From contig CADEDJ010000033.1 in the NCBI GenBank assembly GCA_902826055.1, positions 2,706 through 35,629 on the forward strand: a stretch of DNA of 32,924 bases, read 5' to 3'. Below, one piece after another: positions 7,931 to 16,606 of the stretch. The notes beneath the pieces were generated by a model. The model did no database searches, was not told the DNA's origin, and saw nothing but the letters and a program-made list of their open reading frames with translations. This DNA comes from an uncultured Nitrosomonas sp. (GTDB lineage Bacteria; Pseudomonadota; Gammaproteobacteria; Burkholderiales; Nitrosomonadaceae). How positions within the stretch are numbered: position 1 is the stretch's first letter; each line of letters opens with the position of its first letter. The translations under genes and the position numbers were made by a program.

Positions 7931-8569
7931 ATGAAATCATTGGTTATTCTTATTTCCGGTCGCGGCAGCAATATGCAGGCGCTGTTGGAAGCTAAGTTTC
8001 AAATGGATCGCATTACCGTCATTAGCAACAATCCACAGGCCGAAGGCTTAGCACTTGCGAAAAAATATGGCGTCAAGACCATGGCCTTGGATCATCGTAG
8101 TTTTCCGGATCGGGAGGCTTTTGATACAGCTTTAGCCGAAAAAATTGATGCCTGTCAGCCTAAACTCATTGCATTGGCTGGCTTCATGCGTATACTCAGC
8201 AATCGCTTTGTACAACATTATCAAGGCCGATTAATGAATATTCATCCTTCCTTATTGCCGGCATTTCCCGGGTTAAAAACACATGCTCGTGTATTACAAG
8301 AAGGCATTAGAATTCATGGTTGTACCGTACATTTTGTCACGCCTCAGCTGGATCACGGGCCTATAGTGATCCAGGCTGCAATTCCGGTATTACCCAATGA
8401 AACTGAGAAATCGCTTGCTGCTCGGATCTTACAGCAAGAGCATCGTATTTACCCTCAGGCAGTACGATGGTTTATCGAAGATCGAATTAGGTTTATTGGC
8501 AATCACGCTGAAATTATAGACTCAAGTAGTTGTGAAACAGTACTTTATTCTCCAGGATTACCCAAATGA
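7931..8569 (+). CDS. purN: Phosphoribosylglycinamide formyltransferase
   Basis: Folate-dependent GAR transformylase, 212 residues, transferring formyl from 10-formyltetrahydrofolate to GAR in purine synthesis. The N terminus has the GRGSNMQALL phosphoribosyl-binding loop (residues 10-19). The catalytic residues are present: Asn103 and His105 in MNIHPSLLP, and Asp141 in the TPQLDHGPI stretch. The length matches E. coli PurN (212). The C-terminal 20 residues after the Rossmann-like fold are not conserved. Its TGA overlaps the ATG of the next gene by 4 bases. Confidence 0.97.
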   Translation: MKSLVILISGRGSNMQALLEAKFQMDRITVISNNPQAEGLALAKKYGVKTMALDHRSFPDREAFDTALAEKIDACQPKLIALAGFMRILSNRFVQHYQGRLMNIHPSLLPAFPGLKTHARVLQEGIRIHGCTVHFVTPQLDHGPIVIQAAIPVLPNETEKSLAARILQQEHRIYPQAVRWFIEDRIRFIGNHAEIIDSSSCETVLYSPGLPK

Positions 8570-9282
8570 AATTTCTTTCAACGATTTTTCTATTGTGGAT
8601 GGTTAGTTACCCAGGATTTGCAACCGATATACCGACACGCATTGAGATTAGTTACACTGTAACAACGGATATCGGCCAAGGAGAAATCAATGAAGTGATG
8701 GAAATTAAGCACACGCATAGTGGCTATAGCTACATTATCAATAGCGAAGCACAAGCAACAGGCGTTTTCAAAATCATTGAGCCTAATAGCATTCTGCGAC
8801 ACAGTGAAGGTTTCATCACAAAACAAGGATTAAAACCTACTCGCGCTTATGAAAAACGTGGAAAAAAGGAACCGAGCGAAGCTGTATTTGACTGGAAAAA
8901 TCACACCATCACGTTGCAACATAATGGTCATCAAGTACAAGAAAAATTACCAGAAGGTACGCTGGACCGTCTAAGTTTATCGTACAACTTCATGTTTGCC
9001 CCACTTCCAAAGCACCATGTTGATCGGTATGTCACCAACGGGCATAGTCTGCGACTATCGCATTACAAAGTAACAAAAGAAATACTCAACACTGCTATTG
9101 GTGAAATGGAAGCCATTGTGTTGACTCGACAAGAGGAAAGAAACTCTAAGCTAAAAAGAAAATTATGGCTTGCACCTAACAATCACATGCTGCCTGTTCG
9201 TATTGTTTCCGTCGAAGATAATGGACGGGAAATCGATAAAATCGTAACCGGCATTAGTATCAGCTATAAACCCGATCACTAA
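8566..9282 (+). CDS. DUF3108 exported protein
   Basis: A 238-residue protein with an N-terminal signal peptide (hydrophobic residues 3-17, likely cleavage after GFA near residue 19). The mature part is predicted to be beta-rich. The YTVTTDIGQGEINEVMEI opening, the LSLSYNFMF segment and the C-terminal KRKLWLAPNNHMLPVRI region fit DUF3108, a periplasmic family widespread in proteobacteria and commonly encoded beside purN in betaproteobacteria. Its function is unknown; the fold resembles lipoprotein-carrier-like beta structures, which is inference. It is translationally coupled to purN through the ATGA overlap and lies 38 bases before the rsmB-type gene. Confidence 0.85.
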   Translation: MKFLSTIFLLWMVSYPGFATDIPTRIEISYTVTTDIGQGEINEVMEIKHTHSGYSYIINSEAQATGVFKIIEPNSILRHSEGFITKQGLKPTRAYEKRGKKEPSEAVFDWKNHTITLQHNGHQVQEKLPEGTLDRLSLSYNFMFAPLPKHHVDRYVTNGHSLRLSHYKVTKEILNTAIGEMEAIVLTRQEERNSKLKRKLWLAPNNHMLPVRIVSVEDNGREIDKIVTGISISYKPDH

Positions 9283-9320
9283 ATCCACTCAAGCTTGCCA
9301 CATCATTCATTAGGAAACCG

Positions 9321-10592
9321 ATGCCCCTCTCACGCGCCCAACTCGATGCCGCAATTGTTGCTACACGAACCATACTTCCTCTGGCATTTCCAGCCGATGC
9401 AATCTTGCGCCGCTTTTTTCAGGAAAATCCAATGTATGGCGTACAAGACCGTGCATTTATTGCTGAAACAGTTTTCGGCATATTGCGCCATCGCTTCTTG
9501 CTTGAAAGCCTTATCGAGCGAATAACACCCCGTGCGCTAGTGCTAGCTTATTTAGCTAAATTTCATGGAATAAATCTGCGCGAATTAACCTCATTGATTA
9601 GTAAAACGGAAGCCACGTGGTTATCCGAAGTTAAAGCATTCAAACCGGAGACATTGCCGTTGTTCGTCCAAGCAGAATTTCCTGGTTGGCTAGTTGAAAA
9701 ATTACAAATATTCATGACGGATGCTGACATTCTTGATTTAGGGCTTTCGTTACAGAAGCCTGCACCCCTTGATCTTCGAGTTAACACTTTTCTCGCAAAA
9801 CGCCATCAGGTACTTGAAATTCTTCAGCAAGATGGTATTGCAGCGCAAGAAACGCCTTATTCACCTTGCGGTATCCGCTTAAGCGGAAAACCCGCGATAA
9901 ACCATCACGAGCTTTTTCTTTCTGGAAAAATAGAAGTGCAAGATGAAGGCAGTCAATTGCTTGGATATCTGCTAGCACCGAAGCGTGGCGAAATGGTTGT
10001 CGACTTTTGCGCCGGTGCGGGTGGAAAATCCTTGCATCTCGGCGCCTTAATGCACTCGAAAGGACGCCTGTATGCTTTCGATATCTCTGAAAAACGACTA
10101 AACAATCTGAAGCCCCGTTTAAAACGCTCAGGATTATCCAATCTGCACATACAACGCATCGCAAACGAGAAGGATAGCAAGATCAAACGATTGTCTGGAA
10201 AAATAGACCGGGTATTGGTAGATGCGCCCTGTAGCGGGCTCGGAACACTACGACGCAACCCCGATTTAAAGTGGCGTCAAACTCCACAAAGCATACAAGA
10301 ATTAAGTATCAAACAAAGTGCTATCCTTGCTGCTGCGGCCGATTTACTCAAACCGGGTGGATTGCTGGTGTACGCAACTTGCAGCTTCTTGCCCGAAGAA
10401 AACCAATTTGTCATTGATAATTTCCTGGCTTCGCATCCGCAATTTACATTAGTAAGCTGCGCAGAATTGTTATCACAACAAAAAATATCGCTCGACACGG
10501 GTAATTTTTTGCAGCTATCACCTAATCGCCATCAAACGGATGGTTTTTTTGCTGCTGCTTTAATACGTACCAAAGAAACAATAACAGCGTAA
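9321..10592 (+). CDS. RsmB/NOP-type RNA (cytosine-5) methyltransferase
   Basis: SAM-dependent m5C methyltransferase of the RsmB/NSUN family, probably acting on 16S rRNA. The 423 residues have an N-terminal RNA-binding/NusB-like helical part (about 1-135), a linker with VQDEGSQLLGYLL, and the catalytic Rossmann domain from about 225. SAM binding is shown by DFCAGAGGKSLHL (228-240) and YAFDIS. The two catalytic cysteines are present: Cys304 in DAPCSGLGTLRRNPDLKWR and Cys354 in YATCSFLPEEN. The short, divergent N-terminal domain makes it a RsmB-like paralogue rather than certain RsmB. The start at 9321 has TTAGGAAAC upstream. It ends 18 bases from the convergent hpnM gene, without a visible terminator hairpin. 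Confidence 0.92.
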   Translation: MPLSRAQLDAAIVATRTILPLAFPADAILRRFFQENPMYGVQDRAFIAETVFGILRHRFLLESLIERITPRALVLAYLAKFHGINLRELTSLISKTEATWLSEVKAFKPETLPLFVQAEFPGWLVEKLQIFMTDADILDLGLSLQKPAPLDLRVNTFLAKRHQVLEILQQDGIAAQETPYSPCGIRLSGKPAINHHELFLSGKIEVQDEGSQLLGYLLAPKRGEMVVDFCAGAGGKSLHLGALMHSKGRLYAFDISEKRLNNLKPRLKRSGLSNLHIQRIANEKDSKIKRLSGKIDRVLVDAPCSGLGTLRRNPDLKWRQTPQSIQELSIKQSAILAAAADLLKPGGLLVYATCSFLPEENQFVIDNFLASHPQFTLVSCAELLSQQKISLDTGNFLQLSPNRHQTDGFFAAALIRTKETITA

Positions 10593-10610
10593 ATAAAAAA
10601 GATACATGCA

Positions 10611-11243
10611 TTAATTTTGTTTGGCCTGAACAATTTTTTCCTTAAGCAATTCAATCAGCGCCTGAAATCCTTCCCGCTGCATAATTGCACGGTATTCTCC
10701 ACGTTTGATTGCGAGGTCACTCACACCATCAAATAAAATATTCACAATACGCCAACGATCTTCTGCCTGCTGTAGAACATAATCAAAATTTACTGTACCG
10801 CCATCAGACTTGGTTAATTGGCTGCGCACCAGCATTTGCCCATGTGGCAAATCGCGTTGCTCAATAACTTCGAATTGCTCTCCCTCATGATGAGTGAATC
10901 TCCCCGCGTAAGTGGCAATACTCAATTGGCGAAAAGTATCAATAATCAGTTTTTTTTGCTCACTATCCAATTGAGACCAGTAAGTTGCACCAAGTATCGT
11001 TTTGATAATCATCTCGATATCATGAGATTGATCAATTACGGGTTCAAGGAATTTAAATCGCCCTTCATACCCCAATTTTTCTCCGTCACGCATCACTTGA
11101 AGTAAGGAAGATTGTAACTTTTGAATGACTTGTTCAGGGCTCTCAGTCACTGAATTGGACGCGCTGACAGCAATATTCGTAAACAACGATATTATCCCAA
11201 TCAAGTACCATGCTATTAATTTAATTGTTAGTTTTACTTTCAT
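10611..11243 (-). CDS. hpnM: Hopanoid-associated periplasmic protein HpnM (MlaC-like)
   Basis: MlaC/Ttg2D-family protein with a signal peptide (KLIAWYLIGIISLF core, likely cleavage near AVSA). The mature domain carries typical MlaC features: PEQVIQKLQSSLLQVM, GRFKFLEPVIDQSHDIEMI, YWSQLDSEQKKLIIDTF and the RWRIVNILFDGVSD ending. Located directly after hpnB, it fits HpnM, which is proposed to move hopanoids or phospholipids across the periplasm together with an RND partner (HpnN, not in this window). Its start is ambiguous. ATG at 11243 gives a compact 210-residue precursor; a GTG at 11267 has a stronger GGAGG five bases upstream and would add eight residues. Either start overlaps the end of hpnB. 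Confidence 0.85.
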   Translation of the reverse strand: MKVKLTIKLIAWYLIGIISLFTNIAVSASNSVTESPEQVIQKLQSSLLQVMRDGEKLGYEGRFKFLEPVIDQSHDIEMIIKTILGATYWSQLDSEQKKLIIDTFRQLSIATYAGRFTHHEGEQFEVIEQRDLPHGQMLVRSQLTKSDGGTVNFDYVLQQAEDRWRIVNILFDGVSDLAIKRGEYRAIMQREGFQALIELLKEKIVQAKQN

Positions 11244-12354
11244 AGTGACGATCTTTCCAGCAAGCACGCTCTCCTCCCCAGTACCGCATCGCTGATGTCC
11301 AGGTCATTGCCAGATACAATGTGCCAATTATAGGCAATGCAAATACCCAAAGTGGAGAACGTTTATAATAAATTAAAGTTGGCATGTAAGAAATAAACAT
11401 TGCTATCCATGCCAATAAACTTACCCAGAAAATTTCTGAGCTTGGTCGCAATAAAAAAAACAACGGCGCTGCCCAGAACATTGATAACATTATCAATGTG
11501 CAAGCGGCAAGCAAGACAACTGAATATCTTAACTGTGTATAGGCAGTACGAGCCACCATTTCCCAAATCGGCTTCAAATCATGGTAACCGCGATGACTTC
11601 GTGCCGCATGGCTCAATCCAATCCATGTACGTAAACCAGCCCGCTTCATGTGTGCCGCTAAAGTGCAGTCATCAATCAATGCATCATGCAAGCTATCAAA
11701 AGCATCTATTGTTCGTAATGCTTGTGTTTCCACTAAAATACAACCTCCGGCAGCTGCTGCAACACGTGAAGTTGACTTATTTGCAAGTCCAAAAGGATAT
11801 AACAATTTAAAGAAAAAAATAAATGCCGGCATTAATAAACGCTCTACGAAATTTTTCATAGGAGGTTCAGCCATTAATGATATCAGCGCAAAATTCCCCA
11901 ACTGCGCTTTTTGTCTTAATTCACAAATAATTCCAGGAGTAAGAATAATATCTGCATCCAACAAAAGCGTATAAGGTGTTCTAACTTCTTGCAATCCCTG
12001 TTGCAGAGCCCATAACTTTCCGCTCCAGCCTGGTAAAGGTGCAATACCCGATATGACTCTTGCACCACACAACTTAGCTTGTTGTGCTGTATTATCTTGT
12101 GATTGATCATCAATCACGATAATACAGGAGCCTTTTCCTTGCGCTTTCACACTGTTTATTGTGTGTCGAATATAAGGACCTTCATTACGTGCCGGGATCA
12201 ATACTGTGATATCACTTAACAGCGCTTTAGTATTTTCTGGAATTCCAACTTCTAATTTTTCACGTATGCGACAAGGATGCCATGGAAGTAGTATCAATGC
12301 CCACCAGCACAAAACTCCAAGAATTGACAGATATAATACCAATTCCGTTATCAT
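11221..12354 (-). CDS. hpnB: Hopanoid-associated glycosyltransferase HpnB
   Basis: Family 2 glycosyltransferase of 377 residues anchored in the inner membrane. A transmembrane helix occupies residues 3-23, the GT-A catalytic domain about 48-270, and two to three helices about 275-360. Nucleotide-sugar and metal binding are indicated by IVIDDQSQDNT, LLDADIIL (DxD) and DDCTLAAHMKRAG. The C-terminal WGGERACWKDR stretch resembles the conserved HpnB tail. HpnB is named from conserved linkage with hopanoid genes; its sugar donor and acceptor are not settled. It lies 41 bases downstream of hpnH and overlaps hpnM, consistent with an hpnH-hpnB-hpnM operon. Confidence 0.9.
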   Translation of the reverse strand: MITELVLYLSILGVLCWWALILLPWHPCRIREKLEVGIPENTKALLSDITVLIPARNEGPYIRHTINSVKAQGKGSCIIVIDDQSQDNTAQQAKLCGARVISGIAPLPGWSGKLWALQQGLQEVRTPYTLLLDADIILTPGIICELRQKAQLGNFALISLMAEPPMKNFVERLLMPAFIFFFKLLYPFGLANKSTSRVAAAAGGCILVETQALRTIDAFDSLHDALIDDCTLAAHMKRAGLRTWIGLSHAARSHRGYHDLKPIWEMVARTAYTQLRYSVVLLAACTLIMLSMFWAAPLFFLLRPSSEIFWVSLLAWIAMFISYMPTLIYYKRSPLWVFALPIIGTLYLAMTWTSAMRYWGGERACWKDRHYESKTNN

Positions 12355-12395
12355 CTCTAGCTTAAATAGCTAATAAAAACAAATTGCTAATTATT

Positions 12396-13511
12396 TTATT
12401 TATTAATCACTGTTACCGGTATATCCAGTTTCTTTGGTGTTTTATTTTCTTCGGTCACCCACTTTGGAGTAGGTTCAGCTACCATAGGACCTGAAGTTCT
12501 AGGGCCTTTTAATGATGTAATCAACGCTTTCCATGGATGCTGCAGTGTATCTTCAACAGCTGTTGCCTCATAACCACAATGTGCCATGCACTGAGCGCAT
12601 TTTGGATTATTTGCAGTTCCATATTTTTCCCAAGGCGTATCATCAAGCAACTCTTTAAATGTCTTTGCGTAACCTTCATCGGATAGTAAATAACACGGTT
12701 TCTGCCACCCAAATACATTGCGAGTCGGATTTCCCCATGGAGTACAATTATAATCCTGATTTCCTGCTAAATAGTCCAAATAAAGGGCTGAGTGATTCAA
12801 TCTCCATTTCCGTTTCAGTTTTTTGCCTAGTTCAAAAATGCCGCGAAACAATACCTTGGTATCCTGACTTTTGATAAAAACGTCTTGTTGAGGCGCCTTC
12901 TCATAACTAAAACCCGGAGCAATCGTTGCTGCTTCAACGCCCAATTCCATTGCATAATCCAAGAATTCAGCTACATCTTTGGGCGTTTCGCCCTGAAATA
13001 ATGTACAGTTTACAGTAACTCTAAAACCCTTATCTAAAGCCAGCTTTATCGCTTCTACCGCACGATCAAATACACCATCCTGACAAACGGAAGCATCGTG
13101 ACGTTCTTTCATACCATCCAAATGGATTGAGAATGTCAAATACGGTGATGGTGTATAGTCATTAATCCTTTTTTTTAACAATAATGCATTTGTACACAAA
13201 TAAACATATTTCTTGCGTTTGATAATACCCGCAACTATCTCTGGCATTTCTTTATGTAGCAGTGGCTCACCACCAGGAATTGATACCATCGGCGCACCAC
13301 ATTCGTCTACTGCTTGCATACACTCTTCATAAGAAAGACGTTGATCGAGAACATCTTCCGGATGCGCAATTTTTCCACACCCTGCACAAGCAAGATTACA
13401 GCGAAACAAAGGTTCCAGCATTAGTACCAGGGGGTATTTTTTTACACCCTTTATTTTTTGTTTAATTAAATAACTGCCAACCGCAATCTGTTGACGTAAA
13501 GGAACTCCCAT
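12396..13511 (-). CDS. hpnH: Adenosyl-hopene transferase HpnH (radical SAM)
   Basis: Radical SAM enzyme of 371 residues that joins the 5'-deoxyadenosyl group to diploptene, the first step in making C35 extended hopanoids. The 4Fe-4S site is CNLACAGC at residues 38-45 (Cys38, Cys42, Cys45). PMVSIPGGEPLLH is the GGE SAM-binding motif, followed by YVYLCTNA and LTFSIHLDGMKERHD. The C terminus carries further cysteines (CTPWGNPTRNVFGWQKPCYLL and CAQCMAHCGYE), typical of HpnH. Length and motif spacing fit the family well. A strong Shine-Dalgarno (GGAGG) precedes the ATG at 13511. It is the first gene of the hpnHBM run. Squalene-hopene cyclase and HpnG are not in the window. Confidence 0.96.
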   Translation of the reverse strand: MGVPLRQQIAVGSYLIKQKIKGVKKYPLVLMLEPLFRCNLACAGCGKIAHPEDVLDQRLSYEECMQAVDECGAPMVSIPGGEPLLHKEMPEIVAGIIKRKKYVYLCTNALLLKKRINDYTPSPYLTFSIHLDGMKERHDASVCQDGVFDRAVEAIKLALDKGFRVTVNCTLFQGETPKDVAEFLDYAMELGVEAATIAPGFSYEKAPQQDVFIKSQDTKVLFRGIFELGKKLKRKWRLNHSALYLDYLAGNQDYNCTPWGNPTRNVFGWQKPCYLLSDEGYAKTFKELLDDTPWEKYGTANNPKCAQCMAHCGYEATAVEDTLQHPWKALITSLKGPRTSGPMVAEPTPKWVTEENKTPKKLDIPVTVINK

Positions 13512-13869
13512 GAAAATACCTCCAAAAGTACTTCAAAAACTAGTTGTGATTTATATCTACAATTATTAAACACAAGAACCACTGACGCAAAACTTACTTA
13601 CAGGCTCTAGGGGCGAGTCAAAACAATGGAGAAAATTCAAATACTAAAAATATTTTGTAACCAGTTTTTTAGATAAAAATTTAACTATAGAACATGAATT
13701 GCTGCATAGCAAATTTTTTTAAGTTGCTTATAGCAATATAAAATAATCATTCAACAAATCAGTCACACTTTTTTTTAATTTTTATCTTCAAAAATTCTCA
13801 TGTAAAAATAAATACACCAAGAACTAGAAGCTCTTGGTGTATTAGCGTACCTGCAAAATTTTTATATAA
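13512..13869. other. Intergenic region between the lipoprotein gene and hpnH
   Basis: A 358-base, very AT-rich gap. It contains the terminator of the lipoprotein gene (13811-13843) and two small tandem hairpins of the same stem, TTGCT/AGCAA, at 13699-13712 and 13724-13736; the first is followed by seven T residues on the plus strand. The hpnH promoter should lie here, but no convincing -35/-10 pair was found. Confidence 0.55.
13811..13843 (-). terminator. Intrinsic terminator of the lipoprotein gene
   Basis: A perfect 12-base stem (13811-13822 with 13832-13843) with a 9-base loop. Read on the minus strand it is followed by TATTTTTA. It begins 27 bases beyond the lipoprotein stop codon, so it separates that gene from hpnH downstream. 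Confidence 0.75.
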
Positions 13870-14373
13870 CTAAAAATCCACACCTAGTGCACGTAGAGTT
13901 CTTTTAGTTAACTTACCGACAGGAATATCGTTTTGTTTCTGGAAACTTTCGATTGCAGCCACTGTTTTAGCGCCACTAACACCGTCCACAGGACCAGGAT
14001 TAAATCCATAATTTACAAGAGCCTGCTGAACTTTCTTCATAATAGCAGGAGTTATTTTTACAACATCATCACCATCATCAGCTGCTGGTGCTGAAGCAGC
14101 ACTTGATGCGATTTCTTCGACAGGTACTCCTTCAGTCGCTGCAATTGTTGTATCGAGCGCTTCTGTAGTCGCTGGCAAACTTTGTATGCTTTGAATTTCT
14201 TCTGTTTCAGGTGGTGGCTCCGCTGCGGCAGGCGCTGGTGCTGCTGTTTCTTCTTTGGTCTCTTTACCAGGAAGAGGCTTCTTCTCGAAAATTGGCTTAC
14301 ATCCAAACAACAATCCCGCCAACGACAACAAAACAGCATAAGCAACTAATGCTTTGATTCTCGTAAACTTCAT
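13870..14373 (-). CDS. Peptidoglycan-binding lipoprotein
   Basis: A 167-residue predicted lipoprotein. The signal peptide (residues 1-24) ends in a LLFGC lipobox with Cys25 as the lipidated residue. Residues about 33-100 form a low-complexity linker rich in Ala, Pro and Glu, as expected for a spacer across the periplasm. Residues about 108-167 form a PG_binding_1 domain: VQQALVNYGFNPGPVDG, SGAKTVAAIESFQKQ, LTKRTLRALG. It is probably outer-membrane anchored and contacts the cell wall; there is no enzymatic domain. GGAGG lies just ahead of the ATG at 14373. The gene is monocistronic, with its own terminator, and diverges from the flavoprotein gene. Confidence 0.88.
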   Translation of the reverse strand: MKFTRIKALVAYAVLLSLAGLLFGCKPIFEKKPLPGKETKEETAAPAPAAAEPPPETEEIQSIQSLPATTEALDTTIAATEGVPVEEIASSAASAPAADDGDDVVKITPAIMKKVQQALVNYGFNPGPVDGVSGAKTVAAIESFQKQNDIPVGKLTKRTLRALGVDF

Positions 14374-14525
14374 TATTTTCCTCCATGAGTAATTACAATT
14401 ACTTAAAAGTTATTAAATACGCAACATGTACTTTAATGACAAATTCAAATAACTTCAATGCATTGGTCGACCGATCCCGAAGCCATAAAAATTTTTAATT
14501 TTAATGATAGTGGTATGGACTAACC

Positions 14526-14531
14526 TATAAT
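14526..14531 (+). promoter_or_regulatory. Candidate -10 element of the flavoprotein gene
   Basis: A consensus TATAAT lies 55 bases upstream of the ATG at 14587 in the divergent gap. The region 17 bases further upstream (AATGAT) is only a weak match to a -35 box, so the promoter call is tentative. Confidence 0.35.
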
Positions 14532-14586
14532 ACTGCGATGTGAACTATCACACTTTTCTAGTCATAACGCAATCTTAATAAAGTTA

Positions 14587-15723
14587 ATGATAAGTCAAGC
14601 TTATGAAAAAAAAGATATATGTCTAATTGGCGGAGGTCACAGCCATATTATTGCTGTCAAACAACTAGGCATACATCCACCCCCGCCAAATATCAGAATT
14701 TCTCTTGTTTGCAGCGATCAATTCACATTATATTCAGGAATGCTGCCCGGATTAATTTCTGGTCACTATCTTCCTGAAGACTGTTACATTGATTTACAAA
14801 AGTTATGCAATCAAGCCAAAATTACTTTCATTCAAAGTGAAGTTGAGCAAATTGATCCTCACTCCAAGCAAATTTATTGCAACCTGCATTCACACCTTAA
14901 CTACGACCTGTTGTCACTCAACATTGGTTCGCAGCCAATGTTACATGATATCAAAGGCGCTACCCGTTACGGTTGTCCCATAAAACCCCTCAAGCAATTC
15001 TTGCAAAGCTGGTTAAAATGGCTTCAAGTTGCCCAATCCACTAATGAACCGAAACACATTGTCGTGATTGGTGGTGGTGCCGGGAGCATTGAAATACTAC
15101 TCGCTATTCACTATAAGCTTAGCCATACTACCTTACAGCATGTGAATTTTATGTTGATTTGCGCTCACCCAAACATTTTAAGTTCTTACAATCAATGTAC
15201 GCAGCGGTATTTCAATGATTACTTTAAAAAGCTTGGAATCACAGTGATCAAAGGGAAGCGCGTAAATGCAATCAGCCAGCATCAGCTGATAGTTGACGAT
15301 AATATTACACTCAATTATGACTTTGCTGTTTGGGCCACTCATGCTGACGCTCAGTCGTGGGTTGCTAAAAGTGGATTAAAATGCGACAACAATGGCTTTA
15401 TTCTAGTTGACCAATATCTGCGCAGTGTTTCACACACCGATGTATTTGCTGTTGGTGACTGCGCTAATTTTATCCCTATGTCCATACCCAAAAGTGGCGT
15501 TTATGCAGTACGACAAGGACCTGTTCTAGCTAATAATCTCGTGGCTGCATCCTGCAATTACCCACTTCTCGCTTTTAAGCCACAAAAACATTTTCTCAGT
15601 CTATTAACAACAGGGGATCGTCATGCTGTCGCTTCCTGGGGGCCGCTATACGCGCACGGAAAGTGGGCCTGGCTATGGAAAAATCATATTGACCGGAGAT
15701 TCATCGCACAATTTAATCAATGA
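14587..15723 (+). CDS. FAD-dependent pyridine nucleotide-disulfide oxidoreductase, SelD-N-terminal type
   Basis: A 378-residue flavoprotein with two dinucleotide-binding motifs: LIGGGHSHI near residues 13-21 for FAD, and VVIGGGAGSIE near 158-168 for NAD(P)H. VFAVGDCANF near 295 is the second FAD-contact motif. The GGGHSH start and the LYSGMLPGLISGHY segment are characteristic of the family found fused to the N terminus of selenophosphate synthetase in some bacteria (TIGR03169). Here it is free-standing, with no SelD domain and no selenium gene nearby. It resembles type II NADH dehydrogenases, so a membrane-associated quinone or sulfide reductase role is possible but unproven. The Shine-Dalgarno is weak. 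It converges with the secreted-protein gene at 15836. Confidence 0.82.
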   Translation: MISQAYEKKDICLIGGGHSHIIAVKQLGIHPPPPNIRISLVCSDQFTLYSGMLPGLISGHYLPEDCYIDLQKLCNQAKITFIQSEVEQIDPHSKQIYCNLHSHLNYDLLSLNIGSQPMLHDIKGATRYGCPIKPLKQFLQSWLKWLQVAQSTNEPKHIVVIGGGAGSIEILLAIHYKLSHTTLQHVNFMLICAHPNILSSYNQCTQRYFNDYFKKLGITVIKGKRVNAISQHQLIVDDNITLNYDFAVWATHADAQSWVAKSGLKCDNNGFILVDQYLRSVSHTDVFAVGDCANFIPMSIPKSGVYAVRQGPVLANNLVAASCNYPLLAFKPQKHFLSLLTTGDRHAVASWGPLYAHGKWAWLWKNHIDRRFIAQFNQ

Positions 15724-15835
15724 CAATAAAAAGCAAATATTTTGAACGTATTTGGATGATTATAGAAAACACACCACCACTGATCGCTGACACCAAACCA
15801 CATGAGTCAAATATCAAAAGACTCAGCCATGTCGA

Positions 15836-16489
15836 TTATTCCAATACATAGTCAATACTGGAAACTGGCGTCAAGATTCGGGGTTTATCTCGCGGTGTAT
15901 CGTTAAAAGATGGCAGGACCGTTTCAAGAAACGGAATAAAGTTGGTAGAACCACTGCTTGTTTGGGTATACCCCCTGTTATGTATGATCTTGTTTAAGTG
16001 GAATGCAGATGTTAGGGAGTTAAATTCGAGAAACAGCGTATTGGTTATTGCAAAAATATTGCTTGTACTAAAGAATGAAACGAAAGAGTCTCTTCTGGCA
16101 CTCAGATCGGTAAACAATGAATTGATCACGATCACCAGATCTTTTCCGCTGAAATAAGCTGTTGCATCAATTGATTGTAGCGGCGCGGGCAGACCATCAA
16201 CTTCGGGGACTCCTGAATATCCTAACGCGGTTACATTATCAATACAAACGCTCTGATTATTATTGGTGATACGAGGAATGCCTCCCGTTAAATTCAGACG
16301 AAACATGCCTTCTCCAACATCTTCAATAACTTCAAATCTACTTTGTATTGGAGTATTGCTAACAGTGGTGTCATTCGCGTTTATCGCATTGAGGCATTGA
16401 AACCCATCGTACACTATGGCTATTCCATAAGAATTACCATGAAATAACAAAAGAAATACGATTACCGCCAATACTTGCCTTACTTTCAT
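15836..16489 (-). CDS. Secreted protein of unknown function
   Basis: A 217-residue protein with a clear signal peptide (hydrophobic residues 6-17, likely cleavage near SYG at about 22). The mature part is rich in Asn, Thr, Ser and Phe and looks beta-structured. Two cysteines (in FQCLN and SVCIDN) could form a disulfide. I recognise no family. It starts 117 bases beyond the spt-like stop on the same strand and has its own AGGGTGG ribosome site, so it may be a distal member of the sphingolipid-type operon or an independent gene. The coding assignment rests on the signal peptide, the ribosome site and an uninterrupted frame. Confidence 0.65.
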   Translation of the reverse strand: MKVRQVLAVIVFLLLFHGNSYGIAIVYDGFQCLNAINANDTTVSNTPIQSRFEVIEDVGEGMFRLNLTGGIPRITNNNQSVCIDNVTALGYSGVPEVDGLPAPLQSIDATAYFSGKDLVIVINSLFTDLSARRDSFVSFFSTSNIFAITNTLFLEFNSLTSAFHLNKIIHNRGYTQTSSGSTNFIPFLETVLPSFNDTPRDKPRILTPVSSIDYVLE

Positions 16490-16606
16490 AGCACCACCCT
16501 ATGACAAACCATTTAGTTCTTATCTGCAACAAAAAATATCCAGGTGTTACCGAGTATTTTTGTTTAAAAAACAGACACTTAATTATTATTGATTCTTACC
16601 AAAAAC

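Noticed and set aside
11400..11810. 136-residue plus-strand open frame inside hpnB
   Set aside because: Shadow of the well-supported hpnB reading frame with no protein-like features.
13699..13736. Tandem TTGCT/AGCAA hairpins, the first followed by T7, as a plus-strand terminator
   Set aside because: No plus-strand gene lies upstream and the stems are only 5 bases; kept only as a note in the intergenic entry.
14058..14345. Overlapping Gln/Leu/Lys-rich frame within the lipoprotein gene
   Set aside because: Arises from the low-complexity Ala/Pro/Glu linker read out of frame; no start signals.
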